A stretch of DNA of 64,000 nt from Bacteroidota bacterium (GCA_006218065.1 VBWE01000020.1:36445-100444), one strand, 5' to 3'; positions 51,219 through 59,780 are shown, counted from the first letter of the stretch. Program-made: numbers and translations. The notes: generated by a model from the sequence alone, not told the origin.

Positions 51219-51938
51219 CTATTTCGCTCCGAAAACTTTTTTCAGGATATCGGTGGCACGTGCGGCCGGGTTCTTGCGGATGTTTCCTTCTTCATCGCGG
51301 ATGAGCAGGAAAAGTCCGTTCAGGGCACGGTCGGTAACGTACGCATCCAGGTCGGGGTTTTTCTTTTCCACACCGGGAACCATATTGTACTTGGTGATGA
51401 TCGGGTTCCAGTACTTGGTGAGCTCTACTTTCTGGGTAGCGCTTTTCACAACCGGGGTGAATTTACCTCTCAGTTCGGGCGTGGTTTTGGTGCGCAGGTA
51501 ATTGGTGGCTGCGCTGTCGGTGCCTTTCAGGATGGCAAAGCCGTCGCCAATAGTCATGCCTTTGATCGCATTGATGAAGATCGGGGCGGCTTCTTTCGAA
51601 GCGGTTTCAGCAGCCCGGTTCATGGTCATTTCAAATTTATCCACCTGGGCGGTCATGCCGAGCTTAATCGCCCAGTCTTTTACCTTCTGCACTTCCGGAG
51701 GAAAAGGAATGAACAGGCGGGCGTTCTTGTAGAAACCATCCACCGCCGAAGCGGAACCGGTCGATTTGTTGGTGCCCTGGTTCAGCGCTTCGCGCAGTCC
51801 CTGGATCACCTCGGCATTGGTCAGTCCGCCGCCGCCGGTATTGAGCTGCTTGCCGGCATCACTTAATATTTTCTGGGCTTCGGTGCAGGCTCCGAATACG
51901 AAGGCCACCGTGATTGTAAAAAGAAAAAACTTTTTCAT
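51219..51938 (-). CDS. DUF4197 domain protein (exported)
   Basis: A 239-residue protein with a signal peptide whose end resembles a lipoprotein box (MKKFFLFTITVAFVFGAC). The mature part follows DUF4197 along its length: LTNAEVIQGLREALNQGTNKS, FYKNARLFIPFPPEVQKVKDW and AAPIFINAIKGMTIGDGFAI are well recognisable, as is the closing DEEGNIRKNPAARATDILKK. The function of the family is not known. A -7 box (TAACTTTG) lies about 55 bases upstream. Confidence 0.92.
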   Translation of the reverse strand: MKKFFLFTITVAFVFGACTEAQKILSDAGKQLNTGGGGLTNAEVIQGLREALNQGTNKSTGSASAVDGFYKNARLFIPFPPEVQKVKDWAIKLGMTAQVDKFEMTMNRAAETASKEAAPIFINAIKGMTIGDGFAILKGTDSAATNYLRTKTTPELRGKFTPVVKSATQKVELTKYWNPIITKYNMVPGVEKKNPDLDAYVTDRALNGLFLLIRDEEGNIRKNPAARATDILKKVFGAK

Positions 51939-51992
51939 CGTGTTTTTTTCTGGTTAAGGATTGGATTCAGGCTAAAACTACAAATTGTTTGC

Positions 51993-52000
51993 CAAAGTTA
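51993..52000 (-). promoter_or_regulatory. -7 box (TAACTTTG) of the DUF4197 gene
   Basis: Exact TAnnTTTG on the minus strand about 55 bases before the start at 51938. No TTG at standard spacing. Confidence 0.45.
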
Positions 52001-52125
52001 AAACGGGGCGGTTTTACAGGGCGGTGAATTACAGAATGACCTTAACTTTACTCTCGTACAGGTAACTGTTTTGACTCATGAATCCGTTATCTGAAGTATT
52101 CTAAAAATTCGTAATCCGTTGCTTT

Positions 52126-53367
52126 ATGGAAGCAGAAATCATCACGATCGGCGATGAAATCCTGATCGGGCAGATCGTAGATACCAACTCGGCCTGGCTG
52201 GGACAACAGCTCAATCTCATCGGCATAAAAGTAAAGCAGATCAATTCGGTATCCGACGATCCGCAGCATATCGTGCATGCGCTGGACGAAGTAAAAAAAC
52301 GTTCATCCGTTATCATCACAACCGGCGGCCTCGGTCCCACCAAAGACGATCTCACGAAAAAAACGCTGAAGGATTATTTCGGCATGGACTGGCGCACCGA
52401 TGAAGATGTGCTGCGGGACGTGGAAGCTATTTTCGCGAAATTCGGCAGGGAAGTAACGCCCGTCAACAAACTCCAGGCGCAGGTTCCCGCAGGCTGCATC
52501 ACGCTGCGCAACCGCCGGGGAACCGCGCCGGGTATGTGGTTCGAACAGGACGGGAAAATTTTCATCTCCCTGCCCGGGGTGCCTTTCGAAATGAAAGGGC
52601 TGATGAAAGACGAAGTGCTTCCGCGGCTGAAAGCAAAATTTAAACTGCCTTTTATTTATCACAAAACCATACTCACGCAGGGCATCGGCGAGTCCATGCT
52701 GGCGGATATGATTACGGACTGGGAAAACAGCCTGGCGCAGCTGGAGATCAAACTGGCTTACCTGCCTTCGCCGGGCCTGGTGCGCCTGCGGATGACGGCC
52801 TCTGGCGATGAGCGAACGATAAAAGCGCGCATCAACGGGAAACTGCAGGAATTGCAGCAGATCATCCCGGAATTTATTTACGGCTACGATGCCGAAAGCC
52901 TGGAAGGAAATCTCGGCTGCGTTTTGCTGGAACAAAACAAAACCATCGCTGTGGCCGAAAGCTGCACCGGCGGATACATCAGTCACCTGCTTACCAGTGT
53001 TGCCGGCAGTTCACAGTATTTTCTCGGGAGCGTCGTCGCGTATGCGAATGAGGTAAAAACGGCGCAGCTCGGCGTACAAAAAGAAATGCTTGAAAAATAC
53101 GGCGCCGTGAGTGAAGAAACCGCGAAGCAGATGGCCGCCGGCGTGCGCGAAAACCTGCGCGCGGATATCGGCGTGGCGACTACCGGTTTGGCCGGTCCAG
53201 GCGGGGGAACGGAGGACAAACCGGTGGGCATGGTGTGGATCGCCATTGCGACTGCCGATCGCGTGTATGCTGAGAAGTTCATGTTCGGCGACAACCGGGA
53301 ACGGAATATTGTGCGGGCATCGATTACAGCGTTGAATATGGCACGGAAAGCATTGATAAATCATTGA
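52126..53367 (+). CDS. cinA: CinA, competence/damage-inducible protein
   Basis: A 413-residue full-length CinA. The N-terminal MoCF-like domain begins MEAEIITIGDEILIGQIVDTNS, with TTGGLGPTKDDLTKK. The C-terminal PncC domain (residues about 255-410) has VAVAESCTGGYISHLLTSVAG, then SVVAYANEVKTAQLGV and TTGLAGPGGGTEDKPVGMVW, the nicotinamide-mononucleotide deamidase signature with its Ser and Lys/Tyr residues. It recycles NMN formed by the NAD-dependent ligase reaction and, by the N-terminal domain, hydrolyses ADP-ribose. It starts 126 bases after the convergent-divergent region and precedes the PLP enzyme with its own promoter. Confidence 0.96.
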   Translation: MEAEIITIGDEILIGQIVDTNSAWLGQQLNLIGIKVKQINSVSDDPQHIVHALDEVKKRSSVIITTGGLGPTKDDLTKKTLKDYFGMDWRTDEDVLRDVEAIFAKFGREVTPVNKLQAQVPAGCITLRNRRGTAPGMWFEQDGKIFISLPGVPFEMKGLMKDEVLPRLKAKFKLPFIYHKTILTQGIGESMLADMITDWENSLAQLEIKLAYLPSPGLVRLRMTASGDERTIKARINGKLQELQQIIPEFIYGYDAESLEGNLGCVLLEQNKTIAVAESCTGGYISHLLTSVAGSSQYFLGSVVAYANEVKTAQLGVQKEMLEKYGAVSEETAKQMAAGVRENLRADIGVATTGLAGPGGGTEDKPVGMVWIAIATADRVYAEKFMFGDNRERNIVRASITALNMARKALINH

Positions 53368-53390
53368 TACACAGTTGGCCCGAAAAACCA

Positions 53391-53422
53391 TTTGCCGTTA
53401 ACCGCGCGAACTCGTATTTTTG
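53391..53422 (+). promoter_or_regulatory. Promoter of the serine palmitoyltransferase-like gene
   Basis: TTTG (53391-53394), 20 bases, TATTTTTG (53415-53422): close fit to the consensus, 27 bases before the start codon. Confidence 0.78.
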
Positions 53423-53449
53423 CATTCCAAACACTGCAATCAGGCACTT

Positions 53450-54694
53450 ATGAAAGATATATTCGAAAAAATCCGCGACAACCGCGGTCCTATCGGCAAG
53501 CACGCGAAAGAATCGCACGGCTATTTTACTTTCCCGAAACTCGAAGGCGATATCGGTCCGCGCATGATTTTCCGGGGACGTGAACGCCTGAACTGGAGCC
53601 TGAACAATTACCTCGGCCTGGCCAACCATCCCGAAGTGCGTAAGGCTGATGCCGATGCTGCTGCGCATTACGGTCTCGCTTACCCGATGGGCGCCCGCAT
53701 GATGTCGGGAAACTCGAATTACCACGAACAACTCGAAGCCGGTCTTTCCGAACTGGTGCACAAGCAGGATACGATCCTCTGCAATTTCGGCTACCAGGCT
53801 ATGGTTTCCGCCATCGATTCGCTGGTTGACCGCCACGACGTGATCATTTACGACGCCGAAGCGCATGCCTGCATCATCGACGGTGTCCGCCTGCACATGG
53901 GTAAACGTTTTGTTTACCCGCACAACGATATTGACGGACTGGAGAAAAACCTCGAACGCGCTTCGAAATTAGTGGAGTCAACCAACGGCGGTATTCTCGT
54001 GATTACCGAAGGTGTTTTCGGCATGAGCGGAAAACAGGGGCGCCTGAAAGAGATCGTCGAACTGAAGAAAAAATACAATTTCCGTCTTTTCGTTGACGAT
54101 GCGCACGGCGTAGGCGTGATGGGTCCCCACGGCGGCGGAACCGGGGAAGCGCAGGGATGCCAGGACGGCATCGACGTGTACTTCGGCACCTTTGCCAAAT
54201 CGTTCGCCCTGATCGGCGGATTTATTTCCGGCGAAGAAGACGTGATCGAATTCCTGCGCTACAATATGCGTTCGCAGATTTTTGCCAAATCACTTCCGCT
54301 GGCCATCGTGATCGGTGCGCTCAAGCGACTCGAACTGATGAACACGCACCCGGAATTCCGCGAGAATTGCTGGAAGATCACCAACGCTTTGCAGAACGGG
54401 CTGAAAGAAGCGGGTTTCGAAACAGGATCGCCCAATTCGCCGGTTACGCCGGTTTACCTGAACGGAACCATCCCGGAAGCGACGAACCTCGTACTCGACC
54501 TGCGTGAGAATTTCAATATTTTCTGCTCGATGGTCGTTTATCCCGTTGTGCCGAAAGGCGTGATCATCCTGCGTCTTATTCCGACAGCCATTCATTCGCT
54601 GGAAGATGTGGCGTATACTATCGACGCGTTCTCGAAGATCCGCAGCAAACTGACATCGGGGCAATATCAAAGCGATAAAATTGCCGCCCACTAA
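53450..54694 (+). CDS. Alpha-oxoamine synthase, probably serine palmitoyltransferase
   Basis: I start at the ATG at 53450 (MKDIFEKIRDNRGPIGKHAK), giving 414 residues. The family features are complete: WSLNNYLGLANHPEV, GARMMSGNSNYHEQLE, EGVFGMSGKQGRLKEIV, FVDDAHGVGVMGPHGGGTGE and the PLP lysine in FGTFAKSFALIGGF. The group condenses an acyl-CoA with an amino acid. The alternatives are 2-amino-3-ketobutyrate CoA ligase (Kbl) and serine palmitoyltransferase. The N-terminus and the length resemble the sphingolipid enzyme of Bacteroidota more than Kbl as far as I can recall. No tdh gene is nearby, which also speaks against Kbl. Confidence 0.75.
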   Translation: MKDIFEKIRDNRGPIGKHAKESHGYFTFPKLEGDIGPRMIFRGRERLNWSLNNYLGLANHPEVRKADADAAAHYGLAYPMGARMMSGNSNYHEQLEAGLSELVHKQDTILCNFGYQAMVSAIDSLVDRHDVIIYDAEAHACIIDGVRLHMGKRFVYPHNDIDGLEKNLERASKLVESTNGGILVITEGVFGMSGKQGRLKEIVELKKKYNFRLFVDDAHGVGVMGPHGGGTGEAQGCQDGIDVYFGTFAKSFALIGGFISGEEDVIEFLRYNMRSQIFAKSLPLAIVIGALKRLELMNTHPEFRENCWKITNALQNGLKEAGFETGSPNSPVTPVYLNGTIPEATNLVLDLRENFNIFCSMVVYPVVPKGVIILRLIPTAIHSLEDVAYTIDAFSKIRSKLTSGQYQSDKIAAH

Positions 54695-54813
54695 GAATCT
54701 CTGCAAAATCGAAATTTCGTCGTTGGACTCTGTCCGAAAATGCTCATTTGCATGAGCAAACTGCGCTTTTCAGCCATTCGTCCGCCTAGAAATTTCGATT
54801 TTGCAGAGATTCT
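54694..54813. repeat. 120-base inverted-repeat element with perfect 25-bp arms
   Basis: The arm 54694-54718 is repeated as an exact inverse at 54789-54813. The loop contains further pairings: GGAC/GTCC, GAAAA/TTTTC, and a TGCTCAT/ATGAGCA hairpin. The left arm begins on the last base of the stop codon of the PLP enzyme gene. It could form a long hairpin in the mRNA. Confidence 0.92.
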
Positions 54814-54832
54814 GTAACTTGAAAATAGTTTT

Positions 54833-54863
54833 AAAAAACCGCTTCAGTCCGAAGCGGTTTTTT
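54833..54863. terminator. Bidirectional intrinsic terminator
   Basis: AAAAAACCGCTTC (54833-54845) and GAAGCGGTTTTTT (54851-54863) form a perfect stem around a five-base loop, with A and T runs on both sides. It can end both the PLP enzyme gene and the convergent gene at 54904. Confidence 0.93.
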
Positions 54864-54903
54864 TATTTGAAGAAAATATAAAAGTTATCCGACAGTCAGC
54901 TTC

Positions 54904-55695
54904 TTAAAATGCAGCGGCCGTTACTCCATGAATATTCGCAGGGTTGTCGATATCATAAGAAACTTTCTTTTCTGCCCCCATAGGCTCACTGGAATAGCCT
55001 TCGTCAAGATCGCCTTCTTCCTCGTAAACCAGCGAGGGAGTCAGTTTGGCCCTGACAACCACTTTCGAAGGCAGGTAGGTCAGCGGTTCTACGATCTGGG
55101 CCCTGGTTTGAGCGGCGAGATCGGCATGGTCTGCAGGAACAGCGGCTGCAGCAGCAGCTTTAAACCCGGCGACATCATTCATGTCATCTACCTGGTACCT
55201 GAAACTCATTTTTGCGCCTGTCTGGCCGGCTCCTGTTGCTGCAATGGCAAGCAGTTCATTTTCGATCGGGGTTTCGAATTGTGCGGGCCAGACATCTCTT
55301 TCGAATGCGCCCGACCACGGCTGCACGTTCGGATAGTCGCCGTTGCCTCCGAACTTGACTGCCCGCATGTGGCCTCCCACAATTTCATGATCGGCAGTGG
55401 TAATTTTACTGGCGCCGTTGACTAGTTTCCTGATCGGGTTGAGGTAAGTGGTTTTCATGCCCATCGTGACAGCTTCTCCCGGTGTTCTTAAAGTGAACTT
55501 TGGCTTGCCGTCATCTGCTGTCGTGATTATACCCAGGTTAGCCTCAAGTTCTCCGCCGCTTTGTCTTCTCTGTACGGGAGCGCCCGCAGGCATTCCCCGT
55601 TTCTGGACGGTTTTCGGAGAGTCGCTTTTTTTCAACTGGAGGTGCGCCGCTGCCCGGCTTTGATCATCCTTGTTCCGGTTGTCATGTATGCTCAT
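54904..55695 (-). CDS. Possible cargo protein of a contractile injection system, function unknown
   Basis: A 263-residue protein with no signal peptide. The basic, disordered N-terminus (AAAHLQLKKSDSPKTVQKRG, then APVQRRQSGG) resembles the starts of proteins loaded by extracellular contractile injection systems (VQR/VQK-type words). The middle reads TADHEIVGGHMRAVKFGGNG, then YPNVQPWS and VWPAQFE. This recalls the nuclease-like or toxin-immunity fold (GHxxxxxxGGxGxxxNxxP) of DNA/RNA non-specific endonuclease-like effectors, with several residues changed. The rest is unknown. It has a good promoter upstream and a shared terminator downstream, so it is a single-gene unit. Confidence 0.4.
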   Translation of the reverse strand: MSIHDNRNKDDQSRAAAHLQLKKSDSPKTVQKRGMPAGAPVQRRQSGGELEANLGIITTADDGKPKFTLRTPGEAVTMGMKTTYLNPIRKLVNGASKITTADHEIVGGHMRAVKFGGNGDYPNVQPWSGAFERDVWPAQFETPIENELLAIAATGAGQTGAKMSFRYQVDDMNDVAGFKAAAAAAVPADHADLAAQTRAQIVEPLTYLPSKVVVRAKLTPSLVYEEEGDLDEGYSSEPMGAEKKVSYDIDNPANIHGVTAAAF

Positions 55696-55710
55696 GAAAA
55701 TACTTTTTGC

Positions 55711-55741
55711 GAAAATTAGTTGAATTTCAGTTTGAAGTCAA
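55711..55741 (-). promoter_or_regulatory. Promoter of the 263-residue protein gene
   Basis: On the minus strand TTG (55739-55741), 20 bases, TAATTTTC (55711-55718), one mismatch to TAnnTTTG. The start codon lies 16 bases downstream. Confidence 0.6.
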
Positions 55742-55790
55742 CGGGTGTTCATAAAACTTTCACACGTACTATTAACCGGCTGTGTCTGGC

Positions 55791-55820
55791 ATTTTCAAAT
55801 TGAGTAATCGACTCAATTGG
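55791..55820. repeat. Short hairpin with CAAATTGAG words after the flippase gene
   Basis: AATTGAGT (55798-55805) and ACTCAATT (55811-55818) form a stem with a five-base loop; ATTTTCAAAT precedes it, echoing the word of the repeats at 27501 and 37639. It follows the minus-strand flippase gene. Confidence 0.75.
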
Positions 55821-55825
55821 CTCAA

Positions 55826-57133
55826 TCATTTCCGCAATTTTTTCCACTGCTCCTGCAGCAAAGAAAAATCGCGCAGCGAAAAAAGGCTTCGTATGGTTTC
55901 TTTCGCCGGGAACCCTTTTTCAAAAATAAACATGACGAAAATAAACAGCGACATGCCGCTGTATGCCAGTGTTGCAGCCACCGATGCGCCTTCCAGCCCG
56001 TACCGGGGAATCAGCCAGAAGGCGGTGGAAAGGGTGATGAGTAAACCGAAAGTTCCGCTCAGCGCGTTCATATAATGTTTACCGATTCCGGAAAAGTAGT
56101 GACTGAACACCGTGCCGAAACTCACCATGGCCACACCGGCAGCGAGCGGTGTGAATACATCTTTCACCGGTGAAAAATCTTTGCCGAGCAGCCCCGTGTA
56201 AAATTCGGCCGGCAGGAGCAAAAAGAGCAGCAGGCCCGGGATCGTAATCGCTAAGCTGAGCTTGCTGCATTGCAGCGTGAGCCGGCGCGCAAGCAGGCGG
56301 TCTTCCGTATTGGCCGTGCGCGATAAAATCATGGTCGCCACACTCTGGCTGAAAAGTAAAATCGCTTCGGCCAGGGAAACGGCGGTAGAGTAAATGCCAA
56401 CTCCCTGCACACCGTCGTAAAGATGCGTGCCTGCGTAATACACCACCGCCATGCCGCCGATGAGGTAAAAGTTGATCCGGATGCTGAGCTGGTGAGTCAG
56501 GCTGGCCACCTGCGTAAAAAAACCGTTCCGGAAAAGCAGGTAAAACGTATCGCGCGATTTTTCAACCAGCTCCACAAGCCGGTGTTTCCAGGCCAGCGTG
56601 GCCCCCACGGCCAGTACGGTTCCGTAAGCGATGTACGCGCCCGTGATAAAAACAGCGACGCCTTTTCCTTTGAAAATAAAAATGTAAATGCTCATCGCGG
56701 TAATCAGCACCACAGCCTGCAGCAGGAGCAGGAAACTGTACAAACGGATCCGCTCCAGCCCGAGCAGGTAATTCAGGTGAACCGAGTGCAGCGACATCAG
56801 CAGGGAAAGTAAAAGAATGTGCAAACCGAACTGCTGGGAAACGAGATTGAAATACACCAGCGGAATGCCGATGACGGTTACGCAGAAAAAACTCCAGGCA
56901 TACCCGATGCTGAAAAGCTGCACGGCCGGTTTGCGCGGAACGAGGTAAACCACCGAAGGCCCGCCCGCGATATCGCTGAGCAGGTGAATGATGCTCGTGC
57001 CCAGCGCCACGAGGCTCATCTCGCCTTTGGTTTCGAGACCGAGCAGGTTCGTGGTGAGCAGCAGCACCAGGAAATTGATCGCTGCTACCGAAAAACGGGC
57101 GAAAAAATTGGTCAGAATGTTTCTCAGCATCAT
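55826..57133 (-). CDS. Polysaccharide flippase (MOP superfamily), second copy
   Basis: A 435-residue protein with about 12 hydrophobic segments. It begins MMLRNILTNFFARFSVAAIN with LLTTNLLGLETKGEMSLVAL (typical of Wzx-like lipopolysaccharide exporters). It is clearly different from the flippase at 26236. It ends the minus-strand operon, overlapping the preceding alpha/beta hydrolase gene by four bases. Its partner glycan would be the one made by the GT4 and formyltransferase-like genes of the operon. Confidence 0.87.
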   Translation of the reverse strand: MMLRNILTNFFARFSVAAINFLVLLLTTNLLGLETKGEMSLVALGTSIIHLLSDIAGGPSVVYLVPRKPAVQLFSIGYAWSFFCVTVIGIPLVYFNLVSQQFGLHILLLSLLMSLHSVHLNYLLGLERIRLYSFLLLLQAVVLITAMSIYIFIFKGKGVAVFITGAYIAYGTVLAVGATLAWKHRLVELVEKSRDTFYLLFRNGFFTQVASLTHQLSIRINFYLIGGMAVVYYAGTHLYDGVQGVGIYSTAVSLAEAILLFSQSVATMILSRTANTEDRLLARRLTLQCSKLSLAITIPGLLLFLLLPAEFYTGLLGKDFSPVKDVFTPLAAGVAMVSFGTVFSHYFSGIGKHYMNALSGTFGLLITLSTAFWLIPRYGLEGASVAATLAYSGMSLFIFVMFIFEKGFPAKETIRSLFSLRDFSLLQEQWKKLRK

Positions 57134-58113
57134 TTTTTCATCCAGCCGACGATACCCGCGGCAATTTCATCCCAGTGAAACACGGGCGGTTTCCCGGGCT
57201 GGTCTTTCGTAAAAAAATTATGATCGTACCCGGGCATCGGTTTCCAGTCCAGGTTTTTCTTTCCTTTTCGCGTGAATTCGAGGATGACAAAGTCCAGCGT
57301 TTCGGGCTGGATGGAATTATCGCTCAGTCCGTAGAGCAGGAGCACCGGGATGTCCAGCTTCAGCAGGTCGTCGACGGGGTGATGATTGTAAAAACCTTCC
57401 GGCGCTCCCGGTACGATTTCCGGCGCCATCCGTTTAAACAGCGTATCGATCTGTACCTGTTCCTGTTTTTCATCACCCTGCTGCCGGCGGATATCGGCGG
57501 AAAAATTATACGTGCGTGCGAATGCGCTGCAGGAAAGGAAAGCGAGTTTTTTTATTTCCTTGTTCCTCGTGCAGAGATACGAAGCCACGCGCGCGCCCTG
57601 CGAATGCCCGATAACCATAATTTTGTCCGGCGCCACCCAGCTTTGTGCGGAAAGATATTTCAGCACGAGTTCTGCGCTCTGCGTGTACCACTGCAGGTTG
57701 TCGTTCTCCAGGAATTTCAGCGGCGGCATGTTCGTGGCGGAATCGAGATACTGGAAGTTAGTCGTCGATTCGAAAAAATGATAGACCGGGATGCCGGGCT
57801 TGGAAATCACCACGAAACGAAAATCCTGCAGGTACGGCGTGGGATCAAAAGGGAGCGGGGGAGCAAGTCCTTCTTTGACTTCGGAAAAAAGCGGCGTCGG
57901 TTCCGAGCCCTGGATAAACAGGATAATACCTTTTTTCTTTTTCAGCGTATCGCTGGAACTTACGACGAAGCGGACGGAGTCGGTGCTTTTGGATTTATCC
58001 TTCAGCGCAAAAAAAGCGTATTGTTTTTTCAGCCGTTCCGGGTAATCGCCGTCGCCGGCGAAATAAGAAACAGGCAGCAGCAGGGCCAGGAAAAAAAAGA
58101 TCAGTTTGTTCAT
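57130..58113 (-). CDS. Exported alpha/beta hydrolase
   Basis: A 327-residue protein with a signal peptide (MNKLIFFFLALLLPVSYFAG). The nucleophile elbow is GHSQGARVA (Ser at about residue 170), with an Asp in LLLYGLSDNSIQPE and a His in GYDHNFFT completing the triad. KKGIILFIQGSEPTPLF forms the oxyanion strand. It is an esterase or peptidase-like enzyme of the periplasm. It overlaps the next gene by four bases and the previous by four, so it belongs to the glycan operon; a role in removing an ester substituent is possible. Confidence 0.82.
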   Translation of the reverse strand: MNKLIFFFLALLLPVSYFAGDGDYPERLKKQYAFFALKDKSKSTDSVRFVVSSSDTLKKKKGIILFIQGSEPTPLFSEVKEGLAPPLPFDPTPYLQDFRFVVISKPGIPVYHFFESTTNFQYLDSATNMPPLKFLENDNLQWYTQSAELVLKYLSAQSWVAPDKIMVIGHSQGARVASYLCTRNKEIKKLAFLSCSAFARTYNFSADIRRQQGDEKQEQVQIDTLFKRMAPEIVPGAPEGFYNHHPVDDLLKLDIPVLLLYGLSDNSIQPETLDFVILEFTRKGKKNLDWKPMPGYDHNFFTKDQPGKPPVFHWDEIAAGIVGWMKK

Positions 58114-59780
58114 TTGCCTGTTCGTTTGAATTTTTTTCCGAGTACGCGTTTAAAATTGTCTTTGCTGAAGCGTCGTGTTTTCGCATCGAGCAGGTAGGCG
58201 TTTTCGCCCAGCGGCGATACGTGGTGCAGCCCGTCGTGATACTTCCAGCCGGCATGCGGTTCGAGTCGCTGCACCGAGGCTTCCCGGAAACTGACGGGCG
58301 TGAGTTCCAGCACTTCGTGAAGTACCACGGCCCTGCCGTATTGTTCTGCGCAATCTTGCCCCGGCCGGTAAAGCTTGCCGTCCTTGATAAACGGCGCACC
58401 CGCAGGCCGGGCCGAACGGATATCGCATTTCACCGGGTTGTTCGCATGCGGTTCCCAGGGACCTTCCGCCGTATCCGAAAAATAAATATGAAGCAAATGA
58501 TTCGCCCCGTCGTCGGCACGCGTGCAGAAAAGCCACCAGCGGTCGTTGAACCGGATGATGCCCGGATCGACGGCGGGAAAAGCGAGCAGTTCCGATTTTT
58601 TTTCCAGGCGGCCGTTGTTCCAGGTATATGCCGTTGCAGCACCCGATTCATGCGCTTCGGGAATAACGGTGGTTTCGCCGTTCTGCTGCAGCACGAAAGG
58701 AAAAGACAAATGCGTGGCGGTTTCCAGCGCAACGGTTTCCGTTCCGCCGGCATATTGCGCGATATGGCCTTTGCCGGTTTTGTAATCGTATTTTTCGTAG
58801 AGTATAATTTCTTTCCCTTCGCGGATGAAACCGAACGGATCGGCTTTGTATTTGCTTTTTTCGTCATCGCTGAGCCATTCGACTTCCGCCGGCGGAACCC
58901 GGCTGATGATGCTTTCGAGCGGCTGGCGCACGATACCCACGTTCCAGTATTCGGCCCGGAATAATTCGTTCCAGTGAAAAGTGATTTTATTCGTGAACAA
59001 TTTGAACCAGAATAATTTCACCTGCCAGTTTACCGGGTTGCGGTACACGCGCGCCTGCGTGCTCACCGGCGGGTCGGAAAAATAATGCGCTTTGTTGTGA
59101 TGAATATCGATGCACACCTGCCGCATCCAGCCCGCGCTGCCCCGCGCTACCTGTTCGAGGTTGGCCGCGTACGAATGCCGGACGGTGCCGAAATGTCCTT
59201 TCCGCAGGATGATTCCCGCATCCAGTTTATCGGTGAGCCTTTGCAGGATGGCGCCGGTTGACGGGTACCCGCGGTAAATTTCCCAGAAAGCCGCCGGTCC
59301 GCCGCGGATGCGCTGCTCATCGGCATGGTGATACGACCAGATGCCGTAAGTAGCCGCAGTCAGTATTTCACCGCGAAGGATATTAAAACCAAAACGCAGG
59401 ATGATATCCGGCCGGTATTGCCTCACCTGCTGCAGGTCGTGCTCTGAAAAATGCTGCGAAAATTTTCCGCGCAATACCGGCTTGCAGCGGATCATCGGGA
59501 CATTTGAAAATTCTTCCTGCATATTTACCGCGTCGTAGATATTTATGCGCAGCAAAAAACGATTGTAGAACCGCCACAAAAAACGGCGATACGGATAACG
59601 GAAAATCCGCGAAAAAACGGAAGCTGTTTTTCCCGTTTCATTTTCTTCCGCAACCAGCAGCACAGGCTCCGTGTACGGGAGACTGAGCACCTGCCGGATG
59701 CATTCCGCTTCCCAGTCCTGGAATGCATAACCGCGGCAAAAAATCGCGATGCGCAGGTTGTATTTCGGATCAGCGGCCAA
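58110..59780 (-). CDS. Fusion of a formyltransferase-like domain with a GINT1-like beta-propeller domain
   Basis: A 556-residue cytoplasmic protein with two parts. Residues about 8-245 resemble a formyltransferase (Fmt-type) fold: LRFGFNILRGEILTAATYGI, then WSYHHADEQRIRGGPAAFWE, where the HHAD-x-G-pattern is like the HxSLLPxYRGxxP substrate loop of formyltransferases. Residues about 290-540 match the N-terminal domain of glucosamine inositolphosphorylceramide transferase, a propeller related to family 43 hydrolases (EVEWLSDDEKSKYKADPFGF, KADPFGFI, FIKDGKLYRPGQDC, AGWKYHDGLHHVSPL). Function is unknown. It could modify an amino sugar. It overlaps both neighbours in the operon (4 and 11 bases). 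Confidence 0.75.
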   Translation of the reverse strand: MAADPKYNLRIAIFCRGYAFQDWEAECIRQVLSLPYTEPVLLVAEENETGKTASVFSRIFRYPYRRFLWRFYNRFLLRINIYDAVNMQEEFSNVPMIRCKPVLRGKFSQHFSEHDLQQVRQYRPDIILRFGFNILRGEILTAATYGIWSYHHADEQRIRGGPAAFWEIYRGYPSTGAILQRLTDKLDAGIILRKGHFGTVRHSYAANLEQVARGSAGWMRQVCIDIHHNKAHYFSDPPVSTQARVYRNPVNWQVKLFWFKLFTNKITFHWNELFRAEYWNVGIVRQPLESIISRVPPAEVEWLSDDEKSKYKADPFGFIREGKEIILYEKYDYKTGKGHIAQYAGGTETVALETATHLSFPFVLQQNGETTVIPEAHESGAATAYTWNNGRLEKKSELLAFPAVDPGIIRFNDRWWLFCTRADDGANHLLHIYFSDTAEGPWEPHANNPVKCDIRSARPAGAPFIKDGKLYRPGQDCAEQYGRAVVLHEVLELTPVSFREASVQRLEPHAGWKYHDGLHHVSPLGENAYLLDAKTRRFSKDNFKRVLGKKFKRTGK

